Origin: Azospirillum melinis
GTDB taxonomy: Bacteria; Pseudomonadota; Alphaproteobacteria; Azospirillales; Azospirillaceae
Direction of reading: 5' to 3'
Assembly: GCF_013340935.1 (NCBI RefSeq)
Contig: NZ_WHOS01000013.1
Span: forward strand, 1-64,000
Length of the DNA: 64,000 nucleotides
In this document: in pieces, positions 1-8,255 of the stretch
How positions within the stretch are numbered: position 1 is the stretch's first letter
How the letters are laid out: each line of letters starts with the position of its first letter
Program-made: the position numbers and the translations under genes
The notes under the pieces: model-generated
The model's database searches: none
The model's input: the letters and a program-made list of their open reading frames with translations, nothing else
What the model was told of the DNA's origin: nothing

Positions 1-34
1 GGGGCAGGGGTGAGGACGGGCGGAGGGGAGGTCA

Positions 35-1153
35 TCAGCGCAGATCCTTTTCCTGGACGCGGCCTTCCAGCCAGCGGGCGTAAAGCGAGATGGCGAAGCA
101 GATGAGGAAATAGACCGCCCCCACGAACAGGTAGCTTTCCGCATAGGGGGCCGGCCAGACGGGGTCGGAGGCGGCGGTGCGCGCGGCGCTCAGCATGTCG
201 AAGACACCGACGATCAGCACCAGGCTGGTGTTCTTGACCATGACGATGGCGGTGTTGGTCAGTGGCGGGATGACCTTCTGGATCGCCTGGGGCAGCACGA
301 CATGCCACACCGCCTTCCACACCGGGATGCCGAGCGCGCGGGCGGCCTCCATCTGTCCGCCGGGGACGCCCTGCAGGCCGCCGCGGATCACCTCCGCCAG
401 ATAGGCCGCGGCGAAGATGGTCAGGGCGGCGAGCGTGCGGCCCAGCTTGTCGACCGACCAGCCGGCCGGCAGCAGCAGCGGCATCATGATCGAGGAGATG
501 AAGAGCAGCCCGACCAGCGGCATGCCGCGGATGGCCTCGATCACCAGCACCGACAGGAAGCGCGGGACCGGCACCTTGGAGCGGCGGCCGAGCGCCAGCG
601 TGACGGCGACCGGAAACCCCAGCCCCAGCGAGAGGATCGCCAGCAGCAGCGTGACCGGCAGGCCGCCCCAGTTGGCGGTGGAGACGAAGGACAGGCCGGC
701 GAAGCCGCCCCACATCAGCGCCAGCATCGCGCCGATTGCCACCCCCCAGGCCGTCAGCAGGCGGCGCCCCCAATGGCTTGGCGGCAGCGACACCAGCACC
801 ATCGCCAGCACCAGCCCGATCACGGCCAGCGGCCGCCACTGCTCGTCGGCGGGATAGACGCCGAACAGGATGAAGCGGATCTTGGCGGCGACGAAGGCCC
901 AGCAGGCACCGCCGGCACCGCAGCGGGCGGGATCGGCCGTGCTCCACACGGCATCCAGCACACCCCAGCGCAGCGCCGGCAAGAGCGCCAGGACGAGGGC
1001 GCCGGTCATCACGGTCAAGCCGGCCGCGAGCAGGTCGCCGAACAGGATTTGCAGGATCGGGGTGCGGCGGCGCTTCGGCGGTCGGTCCGCTGCCGCGGCG
1101 GGAATGGCGGTGGTCATGGTCATGATCGGAAACTCTCTCATCGGCCTGCTCAT
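35..1153 (-). CDS. aapM: Polar amino-acid ABC transporter permease, AapM/BztC type
   Basis: One of two inner-membrane channel subunits of a general L-amino-acid ABC importer of the aap/bzt family. The 372-residue protein has a long N-terminal part with hydrophobic segments around residues 35-60, 105-125 and 130-150. A canonical HisM-type permease half follows, with the cytoplasmic EAA loop (GGQMEAARALG, about residue 265) contacting the ATPase. The long N-terminal extension is typical of AapM/BztC and not of ordinary HisM. It lies 10 nt after aapQ in the same operon. Start is uncertain: the ATG at 1153 has a poor ribosome site, and the in-frame ATG at 1123 is preceded by GAGAGAG. The expected aapP ATPase should lie beyond the left edge of the window. 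Confidence 0.9.
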   Translation of the reverse strand: MSRPMREFPIMTMTTAIPAAAADRPPKRRRTPILQILFGDLLAAGLTVMTGALVLALLPALRWGVLDAVWSTADPARCGAGGACWAFVAAKIRFILFGVYPADEQWRPLAVIGLVLAMVLVSLPPSHWGRRLLTAWGVAIGAMLALMWGGFAGLSFVSTANWGGLPVTLLLAILSLGLGFPVAVTLALGRRSKVPVPRFLSVLVIEAIRGMPLVGLLFISSIMMPLLLPAGWSVDKLGRTLAALTIFAAAYLAEVIRGGLQGVPGGQMEAARALGIPVWKAVWHVVLPQAIQKVIPPLTNTAIVMVKNTSLVLIVGVFDMLSAARTAASDPVWPAPYAESYLFVGAVYFLICFAISLYARWLEGRVQEKDLR

Positions 1154-1163
1154 CGCGTGACAC

Positions 1164-2324
1164 TCATCGCGTGACCAGGGCGGTTCTGGCGTTGCACCAG
1201 TTCATCAGCAGCGAGACCGCGGCGCCGATGGTCAGATAGACGGCGAGCAGGATGGCGATGCTTTCCAGCGCCTGGCCGGTCTGGTTGATGACGGTGCCGA
1301 TCACCAGCCCCAGTTCCGGGAAGCCGACGGCAAGCGCCAGGGTAGAATTCTTGACCGTCGAGAGATATTGCGTGGTCAGCGGCGGGATGATGACCCGCAG
1401 GGCCTGCGGCATGACGATCCGCATCAGCGTCTGCCGCTCGCTGAGGCCGAGCGCCCGCCCGGCCTCCCACTGGCCGCGGCCGACGGCGTCGATGCCGCCG
1501 CGGATGATCTCGCCGATGAAGGCCGCGGTGTAGAGCACCAGCCCGACCATCAGCGCCGCGAATTCCGGCGACAGCCGCATCCCGCCGCTGAAGTTGAAGC
1601 CGCGCAGTTCCGGCAGGCTCGCCGCGGCGCCGATGCCGGTGGCCCAGGCGAGGGCCAGGACAGCCGCCGCCGCTCCGATGGCGGGCAGGGCAGGGGCCGT
1701 CCGGCCTTGTCGGCGCAGCCGCCGGGCCAGCACCGCCGCGGCCGCGAGGATGGCCGCCGCCCCCGCCGCGAAGCCCCAGCCGTTGCCGCTCCACTCGATG
1801 CCCGGCAGATAGAGGCCGCGCTGCGACAGATAGACGTAGGGCAGGGGGTGCAGCGCGTTGCGCGGGGCCGGCAGAGCCGTGGTGGCGAGCGCGTACCAGA
1901 ACAGCAGCTGCACGATCAGCGGTGTGTTGCGGACCGCCGTGACGAAGACGCCGGCCACCCCCGACAGCATCGGGTGTCTGGCCCGCCGGGCCAGCCCGAC
2001 GAACAGGCCGAGCAGGGTGGCGGACAGGATCGCCATCGCCGAGATCATCAGGGTGTTGCCGATCCCGACCACATAGGCCCAGGCGAAGCTGTCCATCGGG
2101 CTGTAGGGAACCACGCTTTCCGAGATCGGAAAGTTGGCCGGGCGGGCGAGGAAGTCGAAACCGACGCGGATGCTGCGGACGGCCAGATTCTCCACCGTGT
2201 TGGCGGCGAGCCAGACCAGGGTCCCGACGAAGAGGAGCAGCAGAAGCGCCTGACCGGCCCAGGCCCGGAGGCGTGGGCTGTCCCAAAGGGCAGTGAGCTG
2301 GGCGGCGATCTGGGCAACGAGCAT
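1164..2324 (-). CDS. aapQ: Polar amino-acid ABC transporter permease, AapQ/BztB type
   Basis: Second permease of the aap-type importer, 386 residues, predicted inner membrane. A hydrophobic helix lies at about residues 22-42. The N-terminal region then carries the family's long periplasmic stretch, with VVPYSPMDSFAWAY near residues 71-84, before the permease core. The EAA loop (QWEAGRALGLS, about residue 280) is intact and is followed by the conserved PQALRVIIPP. Length fits BztB/AapQ (about 390-400 residues), not the shorter HisQ. It sits 37 nt after aapJ and 10 nt before aapM. A GGGAG ribosome site precedes the ATG at 2324. The pairing with AapM and AapJ makes general amino-acid uptake the likely role; the specific substrate is not visible. 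Confidence 0.92.
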   Translation of the reverse strand: MLVAQIAAQLTALWDSPRLRAWAGQALLLLLFVGTLVWLAANTVENLAVRSIRVGFDFLARPANFPISESVVPYSPMDSFAWAYVVGIGNTLMISAMAILSATLLGLFVGLARRARHPMLSGVAGVFVTAVRNTPLIVQLLFWYALATTALPAPRNALHPLPYVYLSQRGLYLPGIEWSGNGWGFAAGAAAILAAAAVLARRLRRQGRTAPALPAIGAAAAVLALAWATGIGAAASLPELRGFNFSGGMRLSPEFAALMVGLVLYTAAFIGEIIRGGIDAVGRGQWEAGRALGLSERQTLMRIVMPQALRVIIPPLTTQYLSTVKNSTLALAVGFPELGLVIGTVINQTGQALESIAILLAVYLTIGAAVSLLMNWCNARTALVTR

Positions 2325-2361
2325 GGGCCGATCTCCCGGTTGCCGTGCGGATGCGGGGGGC

Positions 2362-3414
2362 TTACTGGAAGGCCAGCGGGAACATCAGCCCGCCGTCGCG
2401 GAACAGGCGGTTGTAGCCGCGGTCGATCTTCAGCGGGCTGCCGGCGCCGAGATTGCGGTCGAAGACCTCGCCATAGTTCCCGAGCTGCCTGACGATGTTG
2501 TAGGCGAATTTGTCGTCCAGCCCGATCGCCGTGCCATTGCCGGGCTCCACCCCCAGGAAGCGGCGGATGCGCGGATCGCCGGAGCCGAGCTTCTGGTCGA
2601 TGTTGGCCTGGGTGATGCCGAACATCTCCGCCGCGGTCAGCGCCTGGAACGACCAGGTGACGATGTCCATCCACTGGTCGTCGCCATGCCGCACCGCCGG
2701 GGTCAGCGCATCCATGTACGGGGTTGCCGGGAAGATGACGTAGTCGGCCGGGTTCTTCGCCTGGGTGGCGCGGATGGAGGCCAACGCCGCCGCGTCGGTG
2801 ATCAGCGCGTCGCAGCGGCCGGAGAAGAAGGCCTGCCGCAGCGCCGACACGCTGTCGAAGACCACGGTGGTCAGCCCGAGCTGATGCTCGCGCGACACGT
2901 CGTTCACCACCACCTCGGTGGTCGAGCCGGTCTGCACGCACACCGACGCGCCCTTCATGTCCTGAACCTTGGTGACGCCGAGGGTCTTCGGCATCAGGAA
3001 GCCGGTGAACTCGTAATAGTTGGGGGTGGTGAAGTTGATGCCGTTGCCGTCGCGCTGGATCGTCCAGGTCAGGGTGCGGGGCAGGATGTCGATCTCGCCG
3101 CTCTGCAGGGCCGGGATCCGCTGCTGGCCGCTGAGCGGCACGAATTCCGCCTTGTCCTTGTCGTTGAACACGGCGACCGCCACCGCGCGGCAGGTCTCGA
3201 CGTCCAGGCCGCGCCAATAGCCCTTGTCGTCCGGCGCGCTGAAGCCGATGGTGCCGGAACTGGCGGCGCAGATCACCTTGCCGCGCGCCTTCACGGCATC
3301 GAGCGTGGTCCCGGCCCTCGCCGGAAGCGTCGCCGCGGCGAGGGCCAGGATTGCCCCGGTTGTCGCAATGGCAAGGCGGGCGGCGCGGCGCCGGCCGGAT
3401 GTCTGTTCGGTCAT
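2362..3414 (-). CDS. aapJ: Periplasmic amino-acid binding protein, AapJ/BztA type
   Basis: Solute-binding protein that delivers amino acids to the AapQM channel. The 350-residue protein begins with a twin-Arg-rich n-region and a hydrophobic signal segment (residues about 12-30), with probable cleavage after ARA near residue 34. The mature part starts TTLDAVKARGKV, the family hallmark, and includes GYWRGLDVETCRA and the substrate-clamp region SVCVQTGSTTE. Length matches AapJ (about 340 residues). It is separated from the upstream metC-like gene by 72 nt carrying a hairpin, so it may be expressed from that promoter with partial termination or from its own. Confidence in family is high; ligand range is inferred from the family only. 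Confidence 0.93.
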   Translation of the reverse strand: MTEQTSGRRRAARLAIATTGAILALAAATLPARAGTTLDAVKARGKVICAASSGTIGFSAPDDKGYWRGLDVETCRAVAVAVFNDKDKAEFVPLSGQQRIPALQSGEIDILPRTLTWTIQRDGNGINFTTPNYYEFTGFLMPKTLGVTKVQDMKGASVCVQTGSTTEVVVNDVSREHQLGLTTVVFDSVSALRQAFFSGRCDALITDAAALASIRATQAKNPADYVIFPATPYMDALTPAVRHGDDQWMDIVTWSFQALTAAEMFGITQANIDQKLGSGDPRIRRFLGVEPGNGTAIGLDDKFAYNIVRQLGNYGEVFDRNLGAGSPLKIDRGYNRLFRDGGLMFPLAFQ

Positions 3415-3452
3415 GCGGGAAACCCCTGTTCGTCGTCTTGCTTGTTGCCCGG

Positions 3453-3495
3453 CCGCCTTCAGGCGGTCGTTTTAACCCCGCCGCCTTCAGGCGGC
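3453..3495 (-). terminator. Tandem GC hairpins between metC-like gene and aapJ
   Basis: Two almost identical stem-loops share the core CCGCC-TTCA-GGCGG (plus-strand reading): arms 3453-3457/3462-3466 and 3480-3485/3490-3495. The second contains the stop codon of the metC-like gene. Read on the minus strand, each stem is followed by a GC-rich stretch and not by a U-run, so they look more like an attenuating or mRNA-stabilising element than a full intrinsic terminator. Confidence 0.5.
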
Positions 3496-4674
3496 CTGCG
3501 CCCCGGCCGTCCGTGCGGCGATGTCGTCGAGGAAGGCGGTGAGGTCGTCGTGCAGGTCGGACGGATCCTCCAGCCCGACGCTGATGCGCAGGATCAGATC
3601 CTCGCCGGCCCATGGCCGGGCAGTGCGGTTGCGCCTGACCGGCATCGGCGCCATCAGGCTGCGGGTGCCGCCCCAGGAGGCGCCGATGGCGAAGGTCCGC
3701 AGCGTGTCGAGCGCCGGCGAGACGTGGGGAGTCGCCGCGGGCGTGAACACGACGCTGAAGACGCCGCTGGCCCCCAGGAAATCGCGCTTCCACACCGCAT
3801 GGCCGGGGGAGGCGGGGAGGGGGGGATACAGCACCTCCGCCACCAGCGGATGGCCGGCCAGCCGTTCGGCCAGGGCCATCGCCCCGTCGGACGCCTGCCG
3901 CATCCGCACGCCCAGCGTCTCCATCCCCCGCAGCACCAGCGAGGCATCGTCGGGCGAAACGCCGATCCCGTAGCGGCCGAGAGCGCTGCGGATCGGCGCG
4001 ATCAGGGCCTCGTTCCGTACGGTGATGGACCCCATCAGCAGGTCGGAATGGCCGCTGATGTACTTGGTCAGCGCTTCGGTCGCCAGATCGGCGCCATGGT
4101 CCAGCGGCTTGAAGTTCAGCGGGGTGGCCCAGGTGTTGTCGCAGCCGACCAGCGCGCCGTGACGGTGCGCCACCGCCGCGATGGCCGGCATGTCCTGGAC
4201 CTCCATGGTGGTGGAGCCGGGGGATTCGCACCACACAACCTTGGTGCGTCCGTCGATCCGCCGTTCCAGATCGGCGACGGAGGTCGGATCGTAGTAATCG
4301 ACCTCGATGCCGAACCCGACCAGATCGCGGTTGGCGAAGTCGCGCATCGGCGGATAGGAGGTGTCGGCGATCAGCATCCTGTCGCCCGCCTGCAGGAAGG
4401 GCAGGACGGCGAAACTGTTGGCGGCCTGTCCCGACGGGAGAAGGAAAGTCCAGGCACCGTTTTCGAGCGCCGTCAGCTTGGCTTCCAGCGTTCTTGTGGT
4501 GGGCGTGCCGTAAAGGCCATAGGTATAGCCGGTGTGCCCGCGGTCCCCGCGTGTCGCATAGCCTTCGGCATTGGCGAAGACGATTGTCGATCCACGGTGA
4601 ACGGGCACGCTGAGGCTATCGAATCCTTCGGTGGCGACCGAAGGATTCACCACGCATTGGGTGAGATCTTTCAT
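3487..4674 (-). CDS. metC: Cystathionine beta-lyase-like PLP-dependent enzyme
   Basis: Trans-sulfuration-family PLP enzyme (Cys/Met metabolism), 395 residues, cytoplasmic. The PLP lysine lies in ALTKYISGHSD near residue 200. The cofactor-ring region SGQAANSF is near residues 82-89, and the phosphate/Asp region includes CDNTWATP around residue 178. The RNRTARPW stretch near the C-terminus also fits the family. Expected chemistry is C-S beta-elimination of cystathionine or another S-substituted cysteine, giving a thiol, pyruvate and ammonia. It is divergent from the LysR gene and immediately upstream of an amino-acid importer, so import and beta-elimination of a sulfur amino acid is a reasonable inference. 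A cystathionine gamma-lyase or synthase activity cannot be excluded from sequence alone. Confidence 0.85.
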   Translation of the reverse strand: MKDLTQCVVNPSVATEGFDSLSVPVHRGSTIVFANAEGYATRGDRGHTGYTYGLYGTPTTRTLEAKLTALENGAWTFLLPSGQAANSFAVLPFLQAGDRMLIADTSYPPMRDFANRDLVGFGIEVDYYDPTSVADLERRIDGRTKVVWCESPGSTTMEVQDMPAIAAVAHRHGALVGCDNTWATPLNFKPLDHGADLATEALTKYISGHSDLLMGSITVRNEALIAPIRSALGRYGIGVSPDDASLVLRGMETLGVRMRQASDGAMALAERLAGHPLVAEVLYPPLPASPGHAVWKRDFLGASGVFSVVFTPAATPHVSPALDTLRTFAIGASWGGTRSLMAPMPVRRNRTARPWAGEDLILRISVGLEDPSDLHDDLTAFLDDIAARTAGAQAA

Positions 4675-4750
4675 GGGAGGCGTCCTTTGACTGACGCCCC
4701 CGATTTGATGGCAAAGGCCCTATTTCGTCCAATATTGATTTCCAGCTAGT

Positions 4751-4769
4751 CTATTCCCCTGGGTTATAG
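4751..4769. promoter_or_regulatory. Probable LysR-type binding site (T-N11-A)
   Basis: CTAT-N11-ATAG is a perfect inverted repeat of the classic T-N11-A form. It lies 10-28 nt upstream of the LysR start codon in the 104-nt gap shared with the divergent metC-like gene. An inner CCCCT/AGGGG repeat (4756-4760/4768-4772) overlaps it and the LysR ribosome site. This fits autorepression plus control of the divergent operon. Confidence 0.6.
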
Positions 4770-4778
4770 GGGGGCAGC

Positions 4779-5678
4779 ATGAATCTGCGACAGGTCGAGG
4801 TGTTCCACGCGGTGATGACCAACGGCACCGCATCGCGTGCGGCCGAGGTGCTGCGCATTTCGCAGCCGGCCGTCAGCAAGGCGATCCAGGAGCTGGAGCG
4901 GGAGATCGGCTTCCCGCTGTTCCACCGCGCGAAGGGGCGCATGATCGCGACGGAGGAGGCGCGCCTGTTCTTCCAGGAGGTGTCCTCGTCCTTCTCCGGC
5001 CTGATCCATCTGCGCGCCGCCGCCGCCCGCATCCGCGATTTCGGCTCGGGCGAAATCCGGGTCGCCTGCCAGTCGGCGATCAGCACCACCATCCTTCCGA
5101 AGGCGCTGCGCGCTTTCCAGCTGCGGCATCCCGATGTGTCGATCACTGTGCAGGCGCGCATGTCGTCGGTGGTGAAGGATCTGATCGCCTCCGGCCAGTT
5201 CGACGTCGGGCTGGCGGCCGACGAGATCGACGTGACGGGGGTGGATGCGACGCTGTTCATGCAGCAGCGCCTGGTGATCGCGGTTCCGGCCGGCCATCCG
5301 CTGGCGGAGCGCAAGGTCCTGCATCCCACCGACCTTCACGGCACGCCCTTCATTGCCCTGGCTCCGGAGGATACCGCGCGGCGCCGGCTCGACGGGGTGC
5401 TGGCCGCCCACGGCGTGATGCCGAAGATCGTGCTGGAGACCCCCTATTCGACGACGGTCTGCGCCATGGTGCAGGCCGGCATCGGCTGCGGTCTGGTCAG
5501 TCCGCTGACCACGGAACCCTATCTCGGCCGCGGTCTGGTCGCCTGCGCATTCGAGCCGGTGATCCGGTCGCGCACCCTGCTCCTGCTGCCGCCGAACCGG
5601 CGTCCATCCCGCATCGTCGCCGATTGCATCGAGGAATTGATGGCCTTCTCGTCCACCGGGGCGGACGCCTTCGACTGA
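4779..5678 (+). CDS. LysR-family transcriptional regulator
   Basis: 299-residue LTTR. The winged helix-turn-helix occupies residues about 1-60 (LRQVEVFHAV, then AAEVLRISQPAVSKAI as the recognition helix region). A linker helix follows and then a periplasmic-binding-like effector domain (about 90-290). Start ATG at 4779 follows a G-rich ribosome site. Orientation, divergent from the metC-like/aap operon with a T-N11-A palindrome between them, makes that operon the obvious target. The inducer is unknown; for such contexts O-acetylserine, cystathionine or a cysteine derivative would be plausible but is not shown. Confidence 0.93.
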   Translation: MNLRQVEVFHAVMTNGTASRAAEVLRISQPAVSKAIQELEREIGFPLFHRAKGRMIATEEARLFFQEVSSSFSGLIHLRAAAARIRDFGSGEIRVACQSAISTTILPKALRAFQLRHPDVSITVQARMSSVVKDLIASGQFDVGLAADEIDVTGVDATLFMQQRLVIAVPAGHPLAERKVLHPTDLHGTPFIALAPEDTARRRLDGVLAAHGVMPKIVLETPYSTTVCAMVQAGIGCGLVSPLTTEPYLGRGLVACAFEPVIRSRTLLLLPPNRRPSRIVADCIEELMAFSSTGADAFD

Positions 5679-5710
5679 GGCGGGACGGCTTGTGCGGCGC
5701 ACACGCTCGA

Positions 5711-5728
5711 TATATTCTATTGAATATA
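5711..5728. promoter_or_regulatory. AT-rich palindrome upstream of the double ABC ATPase
   Basis: TATATTC-TATT-GAATATA is a perfect 7-bp inverted repeat with a 4-nt centre, conspicuous in a GC-rich context. It lies between the LysR stop and the ATPase start (42 nt upstream of the ATG at 5770). It is most likely an operator or a promoter-overlapping site; the cognate regulator is unknown. Confidence 0.45.
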
Positions 5729-5769
5729 GCGTATCCCTCATCCGGGAGCCGGGGCGTGGAGAGCGAGCG

Positions 5770-7125
5770 ATGAAGCCACCCATCGTCATAGTGGGCAACG
5801 GAACGCCATGGCTGCGGCTGGGCCGCGTCCAGCTGACCGCCGGGCAGTGCGGCCTGATCACCGGCCCCACCGGCACCGGCAAGACCAGCGTGCTGCGGGC
5901 ACTTGCCGGGTTGCCGGGACATGACGGACGGGTGATGGCGGTCGAGGGCGGCATCGCCGTGCCGCGGGGGATCGCCTGTCCGGTCGCCTTCGTGCCGCAG
6001 ATCCCCGACGTTCCCCTGCGCTCCGGCCCGGTGGAGGCAGCACTGACGGCCGGGCTTCGCCTCCAACTCCCGCCGAGCGGGGAAAGCGCGGCACGGATCG
6101 CCGATGCCCTGCGCGAAGTCGGGTTGGAGGGTGCCGCCGGCCGCCGGATCGAAACGCTGTCGATGGGAGAACGCCACCGCCTCGCCATTGCCGCCGCCCT
6201 GGCAGCCGATCCGGCGGTGCTGCTGCTCGACGAGCCCTTCGCCCTGCTGGACGATGCCGGGGTGCAGATGCTGCGCTCCGTCATCCGCCGGCGGCTCGCC
6301 ATGGGGCGCATCCTGCTGGTCAGCGAGCACCGGCCGGACCGGCTGACCGGCCTGCCCGCCGTCCATCTGCACATGCCGGCCCCGGCCGGACGCGTGGCGC
6401 CGCCGGTTCCCGACGAGACTGTTCCGGGCGAGGACCTTTCAGGCGAGGACGGCAGGAGCCCGGCGGAGGCGCCGGTCTTGCATGCCGAAGGGCTGCGGGT
6501 TCCACGCGGCGACGGCACGCCCTTGTTCGACCGGCTTGCGATGATGGTGCCGGCGGGGCGGCGTTTCCACCTCAGCGGCGTCAACGGGGCAGGAAAGAGC
6601 AGGCTGCTGCGCTGCCTGATCGGTGCGGAACCGCTGGAGGACGGCACCGTCACCGTCACCGATCTGCGCAACCCCAGCCCGCGCGACCTGCCGGGCCGCG
6701 TCGGTTTCCTGCCGCAGGATCCGCCGCGTCATTTCTTCGCCGAGACGGTGCGGACGGAGATCGGCTTCGCCCTGACCCGCGCCGGCCTGCGCCCACCCGA
6801 CCGGGCCGAACGGGTGGACCGGGCGATTGCGCAGTTCGGTCTCGCCCCGCTGGCGGACCGCGCGCCGCAGAGCCTCAGCGTCGGAGAGCGCCGGCTCGTG
6901 GCGTTGGCCGGTCTGGTGGCGGGGCGGCCCCGCCTGTTTCTGCTCGACGAGCCGCTGAGTGGGTTGGATCCGGGACGTGCCGCCCATGCCCTGGCTGTGC
7001 TGGCGGCGGCCGCCCGAAACGATGGCTCCGCTGTTCTTCTGGCGAGCCACGGCGCGCTTCCGCTCTCCGGCTGGGCCGACCGCAGCCTGCGCCTGGAAAA
7101 CGGCCGCCTGCACGCACTGGCCTGA
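5770..7125 (+). CDS. Double ABC ATPase, ECF (CbiO/EcfA) style, no partners nearby
   Basis: 451-residue cytoplasmic protein with two complete ABC ATPase domains in one chain. Domain 1 has Walker A GPTGTGKTS (about residue 34), signature LSMGE, Walker B VLLLDEP and switch His in SEH. Domain 2 has Walker A GVNGAGKS (about 274), signature LSVGE, Walker B LFLLDEP and switch His in ASH. Fused paired ATPases without membrane domains are characteristic of energy-coupling-factor importers for vitamins or metals. No EcfT or S-component gene is in this window, which is odd. A GTG at 5692 would extend the frame, but ATG 5770 has a proper GGAGAGCGA ribosome site. An alternative role as a soluble ABC-F-like protein is less likely because the inter-domain linker is not ABC-F-like. 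Confidence 0.85.
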   Translation: MKPPIVIVGNGTPWLRLGRVQLTAGQCGLITGPTGTGKTSVLRALAGLPGHDGRVMAVEGGIAVPRGIACPVAFVPQIPDVPLRSGPVEAALTAGLRLQLPPSGESAARIADALREVGLEGAAGRRIETLSMGERHRLAIAAALAADPAVLLLDEPFALLDDAGVQMLRSVIRRRLAMGRILLVSEHRPDRLTGLPAVHLHMPAPAGRVAPPVPDETVPGEDLSGEDGRSPAEAPVLHAEGLRVPRGDGTPLFDRLAMMVPAGRRFHLSGVNGAGKSRLLRCLIGAEPLEDGTVTVTDLRNPSPRDLPGRVGFLPQDPPRHFFAETVRTEIGFALTRAGLRPPDRAERVDRAIAQFGLAPLADRAPQSLSVGERRLVALAGLVAGRPRLFLLDEPLSGLDPGRAAHALAVLAAAARNDGSAVLLASHGALPLSGWADRSLRLENGRLHALA

Positions 7126-7430
7126 GGCCGCCGAGCTTATGCGACGCCGCATAACGCAAGAAGCCGATGCGTGTCGCGCTGCCGGCCGTCGCAAACCGGA
7201 GGGAAGACTGACACTTCTATGTTGCGAGGGACTGACATTTTGACATGGCGCCTACAATCAAAGAACGCATAAGGTATATTATGGAAATTTATTCTATCCG
7301 TCCTGAACCGCTTAATGGTTCCGTCAGCCCCCGCGCCGGAACTGGAGAATTGGCGCGGGAGCCGACGGCGGTGGATGAAGCGCTTCACCTCAGCCCGGCG
7401 GCAAGTCGATTCACCGCCCGGGCCTGTTTA
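7126..7430. other. 305-nt intergenic stretch with palindrome and short direct repeat
   Basis: Separates the plus-strand ABC ATPase from the convergent end of the minus-strand catabolic operon. It holds a perfect inverted repeat (7137-7154), an 8-bp direct repeat GACTGACA at 7206 and 7230, and an AT-rich patch (about 7240-7320). No open reading frame with coding character is visible. It could contain a relic of a mobile-element end, but there is no transposase remnant to support that. Confidence 0.5.
7137..7154. promoter_or_regulatory. Perfect palindrome TTATGCG-N4-CGCATAA
   Basis: 7-bp arms with a 4-nt centre begin 12 nt after the stop of the double ABC ATPase. There is no T-run on either side, so it is a poor intrinsic terminator. 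It could be a short termination hairpin or a protein-binding site. Confidence 0.4.
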
Positions 7431-8255
7431 TCAGGCAAGCCCCAACAGGCGGCGGGCGTTGCCGCCGAGGATCTTCGCGCAGTCTGTGTCGGTCAGGTCG
7501 GAGGCCAGGATCTCCAGCAGGGGGAAAGGAACGCTGAACAGCTTGGGCGAGGAGTAGAAATCCGTGCCCAGCAGCAGCCTGTGCGCTCCGGCCTCGCGCA
7601 CGAAACGCTCGATCATGTGGGAAACCGTAACCATCACCCCGGTGTCGAACAGGATGTTCGGATGACGCCGCGCGATGTGCGGCATCCAATGCGCGAAATC
7701 GGGTGACGAGAAGGCATCCAGTGCCACGAACTGCACGTCGCGGAAGCGTTCGGCCAGCACCTCCAGCTTCCATGGCGATTCCAGTTTCGAATCGCCGATG
7801 ATGTGGATGAAGGCCGGCACGCCGTGATGGCGCACGCGCTCCAGCAGCGCGTCCATGCGCGGATGGTCGATAGCGCAGCCCTGGAAGCGATGGTGCCAGA
7901 CGATGCCCTTCATCCCGAGGACCTGGATGCAACGGTCGATCTCGTCCAGCGCCGCATCCCCTTCGAGCGGGGATACGGTGGCGAGCGCCGCCGGGAAACG
8001 GTCGCTCCAGCGGTCGCGGTATTCGGCGACGGAATCGTTGACCCGTCGGGTGTCGGCGATGCCGTTCGGCGCCTGATAGCCGTTCGACGGCATCAGCAGG
8101 GCCTGGGCGATGCCGTGGCGGTCCATGAAGGCGATCCGCTGTTCGGCATCCGCCGCCATCCCCCCGCCTGCCCCGCCCCCATTTGCGCCGACAATGTCGA
8201 GCGAGCCGACATGGTGATGCAGGTCGAAGACCTGGAAGGATTTGGCGTCACGCAT
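7431..8255 (-). CDS. Amidohydrolase-2 family metal-dependent hydrolase
   Basis: 274-residue TIM-barrel hydrolase of the ACMSD-like amidohydrolase group. The N-terminal metal motif is DLHHH (about residue 10). A central KGIVWHHRFQG segment, HIIGD in the middle and the late metal ligand in LLGTDF (about residue 236) complete the site. Expected reactions are hydrolysis or decarboxylation of a small carboxylic acid or lactone. It is the last gene of the 13-gene operon and its ATG at 8255 overlaps the preceding hydratase by 8 nt, implying coupling. A longer open frame to 8459 exists but runs antiparallel through the hydratase frame and lacks family similarity. The substrate is unknown. Confidence 0.85.
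   Translation of the reverse strand: MRDAKSFQVFDLHHHVGSLDIVGANGGGAGGGMAADAEQRIAFMDRHGIAQALLMPSNGYQAPNGIADTRRVNDSVAEYRDRWSDRFPAALATVSPLEGDAALDEIDRCIQVLGMKGIVWHHRFQGCAIDHPRMDALLERVRHHGVPAFIHIIGDSKLESPWKLEVLAERFRDVQFVALDAFSSPDFAHWMPHIARRHPNILFDTGVMVTVSHMIERFVREAGAHRLLLGTDFYSSPKLFSVPFPLLEILASDLTDTDCAKILGGNARRLLGLA

Noticed and set aside
5770-7125. ABC-F translation factor
   Set aside because: The inter-domain segment is short and Pro/Gly-rich without the charged P-site linker; domain sequences resemble CbiO/EcfA.
7126-7430. Insertion-sequence remnant
   Set aside because: Only an 8-bp direct repeat and a short palindrome; no terminal inverted repeats, target duplication or transposase fragment.
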